From: a virus
Reading direction: 5' to 3' (one strand)
DNA: 28,884 nucleotides
Virus record (IMG/VR): IMGVR_UViG_3300022074_000274
Location: 1-28,884 of that record
Shown: in pieces, positions 23,426 to 28,884 of the stretch
Layout: each line of letters starts with the position of its first letter
Numbering within the stretch: position 1 is the first letter of the stretch
Notes under the pieces: generated by a model
Databases searched by the model: none
Seen by the model: only the letters and a program-made list of their open reading frames with translations
What the model was told of the DNA's origin: nothing
Position numbers and translations under genes: made by a program

Positions 23426-26049
23426 TCTGCTGATTGAATACGACAAGGTAGAGGGCTATCACTCAAAATCTCAACTTTTGTGTCGTTATTTTGAGCCATA
23501 ACTGGCACTCTAAATTTACCTGTTAAGAAAGGTGCTTGACCTAACGCTGGTGGGTTTTGACCAACAATAAACCCATTATAAGGGTAAACGAAAGATGTTC
23601 TACCTCTTGGACTAACTTGTATTTTAAATGCACTTGTATCGTCAAAAACAAATGTCCAGGTTCTAATTTGCAATCGTGGACCAGCTATAACAGAAACACC
23701 ACCTCCTGTTGGTTGTTCTTTAAGATAAGGAGTACTAAATTCGTAAGTCATATCGTATAACTCTCCTATAAAAAACTTTGCGTTAGATAAATCTCCAAGT
23801 ACTGTCATAGTTCCGTTACCACTAAATCCAGATTGAGTTGCGCCAGTTTGTGATTCTGCGCTAGGTGTAATAACTTGACCATGTTGAATAGTATTACCAG
23901 CAACGTCTCGACCTACAACAGCTTGTATTCCTGTAGTAGCTGTTGGATATGGTAAAGAAATTATTGATTGAACACCAGCTCCACCTTGATTGATTACATT
24001 AATATGGCATTTAGTCTCATCTATTTTTCTATCTACTAAGATTTCTAAGTTACTACCAGGGTCAACTGTTTCTGGACGCAAGGAGCATTTTTCAAGATAA
24101 ACTCCATCTGCATATTGAATTACAATAAATACATCACTATCTATTATTGATGAGCCAAGAACAGTCTTAGCTCCTTTGACTTCCCAGAATGACCAAGATG
24201 ATTGTAGCTTTTCGTCTCCTTCATAAAAGAATTTATAAAAATAAATACGTTTTGGCTGGTCTTTACTAATAGCTAATACCGCTTCTTCTGAAGCACTACT
24301 TTCCAAACTAACTATATTTTTAGGTAAATACTTTGGTATTGAAGAAGATACTTCCTCTGATATTGGAACTGCACTTGAGACATCTTCTAAATAAAAATCA
24401 CGCAAACCACTAAATTCTCCTTTAGGTACGGAGAAATAAACAGTTCGACCTACAGCAATAGGGTCAACATTTGGCTGAGTTTCGTATGTAGTTATAGCTG
24501 TAATAGTTGCTGATCGAGGAGTTAACGCACCTCCAATACTGACTGCACCAGAATCCAATCTAAACTGACCATGACGACTAAAGAGTAATAGTGTATTTGC
24601 AAATGCCAGGCTAGACGTTAAGAAATGAATTTCAGTACCGCCTGTGACTAGATCAATCGGGTCGCTATCTACAACTGTTTGTACTGTCTCAGGAAAAAAT
24701 CTATCGTAACTATCTGCTGCGCTTAGTATTACGTTTTCATCTGCTAGGAATACAAGCCTGTTTCTAAAAGTATTAATGTTATTTAAGACAGTACCTACAA
24801 AAGTAGGAGTAGGAGCTGTAAGTAAATCGCCAGCAATTCGTGGGCTATAGTCAAACTCTTTAAATTCAAATGCACCTGTAGCAGCGTTACGCACTAAAAC
24901 GTGTGGCATAGTTGATTTATTAAATTTAAATGGTTCTAATGGACCAACTGTTTCTCTCCATATTCCAAAACCAAAAGCTGTACCATTAGAGGTTTCAAAC
25001 TTAACGTAATAGTCATCTAGCCTTGTAGTTTTAGTACCCTGGACTTTAACAATAAAATTGTTTTCACACAAAGTAGGTAAGTCATTGATTGTATCTATTG
25101 CTCCTCGAATAGCTTTTGTGTAAGTACCAGCTTTTGTATCGGTGCTTTCTAAAATAAAATCAGTATCGTCACTTCTTTCAATTCTAATAATGTATTGATC
25201 CTGGGTAAATGTCCAACCGCTAGATAGTGCAGAAGCTAAATCATTTCTTAAATCTGCTGCAATTGTACCTGAGTCTGGAACTGCTCCCCCTGCGGATGCT
25301 GTTGTGTAACTTGCTGTTGCTAAAGTGCTAGTTCCGTCAGCACTTTTTATTTTTACTTCGTAAGTAGTTGCGTAGTCAGCAGCTTTTATGAATACAATAC
25401 CTTTTCGTGAAACGTCAGGAGACAATTCATTAAACCTACAATTACCGCTAGTGCTTGCGGATGCTCCAACTAATGTAAAAGTATTAGCATCTACAACAGT
25501 TGCAGTATATGTACCATCAACACTAGATCCTGTTTCAAAATCTATTTGTATTTTTACTCCAGTAGTTAATCCATGAGCATTGGATGTAACAGTTATTGCT
25601 GTACCTGACTGTGCATAAGTTCCAGGATGATCCATAGTGACCACCTTTTCTCTGTTTAATATAAAAGTGTAATCTGCAACTGACGCTATCCTAAAATTTT
25701 CTGCTGGATCAGCAGTATTACTAATATCTAAATAGTCAGTACCATTGGGAGTTGTAAGGGTTTGCGAAGTGCCATCTAAATTAAATACGTTTATAGCTCC
25801 GTCTCTGATAACAATTAGATATTGTATAGTTCCGTCTCTATCAACAACCTTTACAAATGGTCTACCTGTTCCAGCAGAGCCAGTAATTAATTTAGATATA
25901 TGTTGAAAAGGAGGACGTTTAGTTAATCCTTCAACTGGAGAAGATAAACAATTTATAACTGATTCCGCTTGTGAAGCTAGTCGTAAAGCCGAGGGCTGTT
26001 GACTAACCCCATTAATCATATTCGGGATAGAACTACTAATTAATCCCAT
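23386..26049 (-). CDS. Tail tubular protein B (T7 gp12-like tail nozzle)
   Basis: An 887-aa nozzle protein of the short tail. The N-terminus, MGLISSSIPNMINGVSQQPS, is the typical podovirus tube B signature, followed by AESVINCLSSPVEGLTKRPP. Other supporting stretches are FRNRLVFLADENVILSAADS, VQTVVDSDPIDLVTGGTEIH, FRLDSGAVSIGGALTPRSAT and the C-terminal WEGWLHSRARRL. It is about 90 aa longer than T7 gp12 (about 794 aa). Part of the excess is a small beta-rich insertion at residues 143-204 (ITVTSNAHGLTTGVKIQIDF, GTYTATVVDANTFTL). The gene starts 2 bp after tail tubular A, with AGG about 5 bases before the ATG, and overlaps the gp13-like gene at its end. It acts at the tail tip, where it helps open the channel for DNA. 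Confidence 0.95.
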   Translation of the reverse strand: MGLISSSIPNMINGVSQQPSALRLASQAESVINCLSSPVEGLTKRPPFQHISKLITGSAGTGRPFVKVVDRDGTIQYLIVIRDGAINVFNLDGTSQTLTTPNGTDYLDISNTADPAENFRIASVADYTFILNREKVVTMDHPGTYAQSGTAITVTSNAHGLTTGVKIQIDFETGSSVDGTYTATVVDANTFTLVGASASTSGNCRFNELSPDVSRKGIVFIKAADYATTYEVKIKSADGTSTLATASYTTASAGGAVPDSGTIAADLRNDLASALSSGWTFTQDQYIIRIERSDDTDFILESTDTKAGTYTKAIRGAIDTINDLPTLCENNFIVKVQGTKTTRLDDYYVKFETSNGTAFGFGIWRETVGPLEPFKFNKSTMPHVLVRNAATGAFEFKEFDYSPRIAGDLLTAPTPTFVGTVLNNINTFRNRLVFLADENVILSAADSYDRFFPETVQTVVDSDPIDLVTGGTEIHFLTSSLAFANTLLLFSRHGQFRLDSGAVSIGGALTPRSATITAITTYETQPNVDPIAVGRTVYFSVPKGEFSGLRDFYLEDVSSAVPISEEVSSSIPKYLPKNIVSLESSASEEAVLAISKDQPKRIYFYKFFYEGDEKLQSSWSFWEVKGAKTVLGSSIIDSDVFIVIQYADGVYLEKCSLRPETVDPGSNLEILVDRKIDETKCHINVINQGGAGVQSIISLPYPTATTGIQAVVGRDVAGNTIQHGQVITPSAESQTGATQSGFSGNGTMTVLGDLSNAKFFIGELYDMTYEFSTPYLKEQPTGGGVSVIAGPRLQIRTWTFVFDDTSAFKIQVSPRGRTSFVYPYNGFIVGQNPPALGQAPFLTGKFRVPVMAQNNDTKVEILSDSPLPCRIQSAEWEGWLHSRARRL

Positions 26050-26051
26050 AA

Positions 26052-26660
26052 CTACCTAAATAAAGCGTCAGAAGGTCTATAAGTTTTTATTGGATTAGCT
26101 CTTCGATTATGACCTCTAAGCATATTGTGATCGCTTAACGTAGTTTCTTCTTCTAAAAATTGCGCCCTAACTTCTTGCTCAACTAATAAATTTATTTCTG
26201 TTAAATCTTTACTGCCAATCATAGACTCCTGGAGTTCTCTACCAGTTTTAGTCATTATGAAAACCCTAGCGTGTTCTGGTAAATCATCCCAATCAAGAAG
26301 AATTGTTCTATCTACTTTTATATCTTCTGTAAATTCGTATGTATTATTTTTGCGATCATATAATCTTGAACCTCTTTGAATTACCTCTATACTTGGATAA
26401 TCATAAGGATCAACATAAATTCTGCTGACGTTAGTTCCAACCGATATGTGGTTAGTTGTAGAATCTCTTACTAACGTAACTTCGTAGTCAGTATTAAATG
26501 ACCATCCTTCGGTCTGTAATTTACGACTAACACTATCAATAGTTGTTTCTGCTAAGTTACCTAAGCCAAGTAAACCTTGCAGAGAGTTAATAGGAGCTTC
26601 TCCCATCATCTGTAAGGCTTTGTTGACCGCTTCTAATTTTGAAGTTCTAGCAAGTACCAT
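26052..26660 (-). CDS. Tail tubular protein A (T7 gp11-like gatekeeper/adaptor)
   Basis: A 202-aa adaptor between portal and nozzle. The sequence is typical of the family: KLEAVNKALQMMGEAPINSL at the N-terminus, TTIDSVSRKLQTEGWSFNTD, the central RIYVDPYDYPSIEVIQRGSR, LYDRKNNTYEF and TILLDWDDLPEHARVFIMTK, and a helical C-terminal region. Its length is close to T7 gp11 (about 196 aa). Its ATG abuts the stop of the 24-aa microprotein gene (TAA ATG), so translation is probably coupled. It is downstream of the hairpin that follows the capsid gene, so its transcript level is probably lower than that of the capsid. Confidence 0.95.
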   Translation of the reverse strand: MVLARTSKLEAVNKALQMMGEAPINSLQGLLGLGNLAETTIDSVSRKLQTEGWSFNTDYEVTLVRDSTTNHISVGTNVSRIYVDPYDYPSIEVIQRGSRLYDRKNNTYEFTEDIKVDRTILLDWDDLPEHARVFIMTKTGRELQESMIGSKDLTEINLLVEQEVRAQFLEEETTLSDHNMLRGHNRRANPIKTYRPSDALFR

Positions 26661-26735
26661 TTACTTTTTCTTAGTTCCTTTTTTTGGGGGACGACCTTTT
26701 TTAGTTCCATATGTGCCAGTACCTTTAGGAGACAT
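26661..26735 (-). CDS. 24-aa lysine-rich microprotein between capsid and tail adaptor
   Basis: A 25-codon gene starts at ATG 26735 and ends TAA 26661-26663, directly abutting the tail tubular A start. It encodes MSPKGTGTYGTKKGRPPKKG followed by TKKK. The K-G-T-Y-G-x-K-x-GRPPKK pattern is one I recall from very short proteins in marine T7-like phages, often next to capsid or portal genes, so I think it is real despite its size. KKGRPPKKG resembles an AT-hook, so minor-groove DNA binding is possible but inferred. It lies directly after the hairpin that follows the capsid gene, and no clear Shine-Dalgarno sequence precedes it. Genes this small are usually missed by annotation tools. Confidence 0.68.
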   Translation of the reverse strand: MSPKGTGTYGTKKGRPPKKGTKKK

Positions 26736-26763
26736 AATAATAAGGGAGTAAGTTTACTCCCCT
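26736..26763 (-). terminator. Hairpin terminator after the major capsid gene (T7 T-phi position)
   Basis: GGGAGTAA-GT-TTACTCCC is a perfect 8-bp inverted repeat at 26744-26761; physically a 6-7-bp stem with a 4-6-base loop. On the - strand it is followed by TTATTATT, a weak U-rich tract. It begins about 13 bp beyond the capsid stop. In T7 the main terminator, T-phi, lies at the same place, just after gene 10, and lets capsid mRNA exceed tail mRNA. With an imperfect U-tract, partial read-through into the tail genes would be expected. Confidence 0.65.
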
Positions 26764-26774
26764 ATATTACCTAC

Positions 26775-27761
26775 TTATGAGTTAGACGCATATATTTCAA
26801 TAGCGCAATCTGGACGTAGTACGCCTGTACCATGAGCCATAGATCCGACCATAAATACACCCTGGTATAACGCATGAACGTCATTACCTGTTTGTTCCAT
26901 TTTAAGATCCATTAACTTAACAGTACCAACCGCATCTGGTGTAAATGCAAGACCGATATTATCTGTATAGTCAGCATGATAAGTGTTGTTTTCTCCAGTA
27001 ACAGCACTTCTGTTTGCTTTAGGTAGATTATTAGATTTAATAATTGAAATACCAGCAACCTTAAGAACTGTACCTTCTGAATATGCTCCAGATCCACCCC
27101 AATCTCTGTTTAAGACATCAGTAGTCTTAGCAAGTTTGTAATAATTTGCTGGATCAAGTGCAAAGTATCTTTGATTTTCTGGAACATTGTTCTCATCAAA
27201 GGTTTGTGCAACTGTCCATAGAGCAGTAACAAGGTCAGCACCAGTAACAGCAGCAACCGCAGCAGCAGTATTGGCAGTACCAGACTTAAGAATCTTAACT
27301 CTTGTACCTCCAGGTAAATCTGTGTTGAAGTTTGTACCAGTTCTAGCAGCTTGAGCTATTGTGGCAGCTACGTTTTCATCAAAGCGATAGGCTAAAGCGT
27401 TGCCCATTTCCTCTGTATATTTTGACCTTACATCATAGTGATTCTTAGCTTCTTCAATGTCTGCTAAAAATACTTGTGACACAAGTTTGTCATCAATATT
27501 TATGGTAGCTTCAGCGTGCTTGATGCTATCCCCTGTCAATTGTGTGCCAGGTGTATGATAAGAAGTTGAGCTGAGTCCAATAATTGGAAATTGTGCGGAT
27601 TTTCCTGATTGAATCGTCCGAACTGTATGCAATGACTCGAATATTGTGGCTTTACGGAACGCAGAAAGTACCTCTCCACTCCACACTTTAAGAAAAAGTG
27701 CATCATAAGATGTACCAGTAGCATTGACCAAGCCAAGTCTCGAAGGACTAAAATTAGCCAT
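26775..27761 (-). CDS. Major capsid protein (T7 gp10A-like)
   Basis: A 328-aa HK97-fold capsid subunit of the T7 type; T7 gp10A is about 345 aa. Characteristic stretches include the N-terminal FLKVWSGEVLSAFRKATIFE, TVRTIQSGKSAQFPIIGLSS, FLADIEEAKNHYDVRSKYTE, MGNALAYRFDENVAATIAQA, RYFALDPANYYKLAKTTDVL and NRDWGGSGAYSEGTVLKVAG, and the C-terminal MAHGTGVLRPDCAIEI. The gene is first in the - strand arm, preceded by a 112-bp gap and followed by a hairpin terminator, as expected for the most abundant virion protein. No Shine-Dalgarno sequence is seen before the ATG; the leader is A/T-rich. In T7 this gene directly follows the scaffold; here the scaffold is at the far end of the block on the other strand. 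I see no slippery site or readthrough product like T7 gp10B. Confidence 0.97.
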   Translation of the reverse strand: MANFSPSRLGLVNATGTSYDALFLKVWSGEVLSAFRKATIFESLHTVRTIQSGKSAQFPIIGLSSTSYHTPGTQLTGDSIKHAEATINIDDKLVSQVFLADIEEAKNHYDVRSKYTEEMGNALAYRFDENVAATIAQAARTGTNFNTDLPGGTRVKILKSGTANTAAAVAAVTGADLVTALWTVAQTFDENNVPENQRYFALDPANYYKLAKTTDVLNRDWGGSGAYSEGTVLKVAGISIIKSNNLPKANRSAVTGENNTYHADYTDNIGLAFTPDAVGTVKLMDLKMEQTGNDVHALYQGVFMVGSMAHGTGVLRPDCAIEIYASNS

Positions 27762-27873
27762 GATTATTTGAAATAAATTTGGAATTAACCAGCCTTATTT
27801 CACTTAGTCTGATACCCCTCAAGGATGCTATGTGGAATAAATAAGTGTAAGGTTACATTAATAGTATCAAAAA
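27762..27873. promoter_or_regulatory. Divergent intergenic region between capsid (-) and proline-rich protein gene (+)
   Basis: This 112-bp A/T-rich gap is one of the few real intergenic regions in the window. It lies between divergent genes, so it should carry promoters for the - strand structural arm and for the + strand gene. I see no match to the T7 promoter consensus and no convincing -35/-10 pair on either strand. The regulatory call is from position only. Confidence 0.4.
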
Positions 27874-28359
27874 ATGGACGAATATCTACCGCAGATCCCA
27901 GAAATAGATGTATTGACACCGCCTAGAACAATTTTTTATCCACCTGTGGCAGAGATTCCATATTTAGATCCAATTCTTTTACCGAGTCTGGAACAAGTTG
28001 AGTCGGGTCTGGGAGATCAGGGATCTTCTGCTGAAGAAGAAAAAGCATCTTCAACGGAGGGAGGGTTAGAGCTAAAACCAGAGACAATACCGACAAACCT
28101 GCCAATCCCCAAAGAAACTTTATCAACTGAAGAACCTATAGCTACGTTTAATATACCATTTTTTAATTACGAATTTCCAGTACCAGCCCCAGAAGTCATT
28201 GCGTCCTCTGTAATCGCTGCTGGAACTGCGTCAGTAGTAAGCGTGGCAGGGGGTGTTGCCATGCAGTCTGTATTAGCTTTTATCAAGAAAACATTTAAGA
28301 AAATGTTTACTAAGGTTTTGAAGAAGGAGGTAAAGGATCTACAAACAAAGAAGGATTAG
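27874..28359 (+). CDS. Proline-rich protein with C-terminal membrane segment (cyanophage type)
   Basis: A 161-aa protein starting MDEYLPQIPEIDVLTPPRTI. Residues 1-105 are rich in Pro, Glu, Ile and Leu with many P-x-x-P-like spacings and are probably extended (FYPPVAEIPYLDPILLPSLE, ETIPTNLPIPKETLS, FPVPAPE). Residues 108-137 form one hydrophobic segment (VIASSVIAAGTASVVSVAGG). Residues 138-160 are strongly basic (KKTFKKMFTKVLKKEVKD). Proteins with this P-rich, A-A-G-T-A-S-V-V-S-V-A membrane and poly-Lys layout occur, as I recall, in marine cyanophages and picocyanobacterial mobile elements, often near a secreted protein like the one that follows here. The function is unknown; a virion or cell-envelope role is possible. 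Its 3' end overlaps the opposing gene by 50 bp. Confidence 0.75.
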   Translation: MDEYLPQIPEIDVLTPPRTIFYPPVAEIPYLDPILLPSLEQVESGLGDQGSSAEEEKASSTEGGLELKPETIPTNLPIPKETLSTEEPIATFNIPFFNYEFPVPAPEVIASSVIAAGTASVVSVAGGVAMQSVLAFIKKTFKKMFTKVLKKEVKDLQTKKD

Positions 28360-28870
28360 CTTTTACATAACTTCGTATATTGATTACATCATTGCAAATG
28401 TATGCGAACTTAGACTTAGGATTTATCATGTAGCCTGATGCGTGAAGCTGACTACATTTCAAAACACGAACTAGCTGTTTATCATGCACTTGTTTGTCTA
28501 ATTCTTCTATGGCTAACTCTAGCTTTACTTTTGCTAAATCAGAACACGTTTCATTATTAGTTCCCAAGGGAATCATAAACGACATTTGAAATCCCCATCC
28601 TTCATTAATACTATAAGTCTCGCTACTAGGATTCTCTGCATCATTACCTGTATAAAATGGTGTAAAAGCCATAGTAGGCTGGCTACAAACTAGATTTCCA
28701 AACTGCAACTTACCTGTCATTCCATTATTAACATTCATATTCTGATTGATAATACTAGAGTTACCAATCGCATTTGGTTGAGCCTGTACGTTTGTATCGC
28801 CTTCGGCTTTTGCTTTACTGACTAAAGACAGACAAAGAAGTGATAACGCTAGTAGTCGTAATCGCATCAT
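28310..28870 (-). CDS. Secreted cyanophage-type protein with signal peptide and four cysteines
   Basis: A 186-aa protein with a clear Sec signal peptide: basic MMRLRLL, a hydrophobic core LALSLLCLSLV, and a likely cleavage after KAKA at residue 22. The mature part has a polar N-terminus (NVQAQPNAIGNSSIINQN), a beta-rich middle with PFYTGNDA and GWGFQMSFMIPLG, then a charged helix (DLAKVKLELAIEELDKQVHD) leading to LVRVLKCSQLHASGYMINP and FAYICNDV. Cys62, 109, 139 and 159 could form two disulfides in the periplasm. The L-K-C-x-x-L-x-x-S-G-x-x-x-x-P-x-S-x-x-x-x-I-C-x-D-V pattern matches a family I recall from marine cyanophages and marine picocyanobacterial islands. The function is unknown. It converges on the proline-rich gene and may start a - strand unit entering from the right. 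Confidence 0.8.
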   Translation of the reverse strand: MMRLRLLALSLLCLSLVSKAKAEGDTNVQAQPNAIGNSSIINQNMNVNNGMTGKLQFGNLVCSQPTMAFTPFYTGNDAENPSSETYSINEGWGFQMSFMIPLGTNNETCSDLAKVKLELAIEELDKQVHDKQLVRVLKCSQLHASGYMINPKSKFAYICNDVINIRSYVKANPSLFVDPLPPSSKP

Positions 28871-28884
28871 TCTGAGTTATTGTT

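Noticed and set aside
23426-23446. TTG 23446 as the start of the gp13-like gene
   Set aside because: An ATG lies seven codons downstream (and another three codons further); the extra residues lie wholly within tail tubular B coding sequence and match nothing in gp13.
26775-27761. gp10B-like frameshift product of the capsid gene
   Set aside because: No slippery run near the stop and no open extension; a terminator hairpin follows immediately.
27762-27873. A T7-type phage promoter in the divergent gap
   Set aside because: No stretch resembles TAATACGACTCACTATA, and no convincing -35/-10 pair was found.
1-28884. CRISPR array, tRNA genes, insertion sequences, integrase or other lysogeny genes
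   Set aside because: No regularly spaced repeats, cloverleaf-like segments, transposase or recombinase motifs were seen; nearly all sequence is accounted for by phage genes.

Overview
This window is a large part of a lytic, T7-like podovirus genome. It is AT-rich and almost fully coding. Nearly every T7 structural gene can be recognised by sequence (gp8, 9, 10, 11, 12, 13, 14, 15, 16 and 17 equivalents), together with part of the DNA-metabolism module (gp3, gp4 and gp6 equivalents). Several accessory genes are of types I know from marine cyanophages and related marine phages: the MATIDLGKIK-type minor fibre, a cupredoxin-type fibre, and the proline-rich plus secreted protein pair at the right end. 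The likely host is therefore a marine cyanobacterium, but this is inference from protein style; no host gene is present. No RNA polymerase, DNA polymerase, terminase, lysis gene, integrase, tRNA or CRISPR array is visible here.

Left arm (1-5747), mainly + strand: the 3' end of an endonuclease I gene (1-149), primase-helicase (139-1731), 5'-3' exonuclease (1728-2468), a small basic gene on the opposite strand (2463-2615), two small conserved phage genes (2654-2842, 2845-3156), the portal (3161-4879), a 52-aa gene overlapping the portal end (4800-4958), and the scaffold (4965-5747).

Right arm (5775-27761), entirely - strand, read right to left: major capsid protein, a hairpin terminator, a 24-aa microprotein, tail tubular proteins A and B, gp13-like, gp14-like and gp15-like internal proteins, a giant 2854-aa gp16-position ejection protein, the T7-type tail fibre, a minor fibre, a small chaperone-like protein, a cupredoxin-domain fibre and a second small chaperone-like protein. 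Compared with T7, the whole capsid-to-fibre block is flipped relative to portal and scaffold, so the two arms converge at about 5.75-5.77 kb.

Right end (27762-28884): a 112-bp divergent gap, a + strand proline-rich membrane-anchored protein, and a convergent - strand secreted protein that overlaps it by 50 bp.

Together these genes cover recombination and replication of phage DNA (nucleases, helicase), capsid assembly on portal and scaffold, the short tail, the ejection apparatus and host recognition. The most noteworthy points are the two-arm layout, the giant ejection protein with ParB-like, zinc-peptidase-like and possibly ADP-ribosyltransferase-like segments, and a tail fibre that keeps a full set of type 1 copper ligands.
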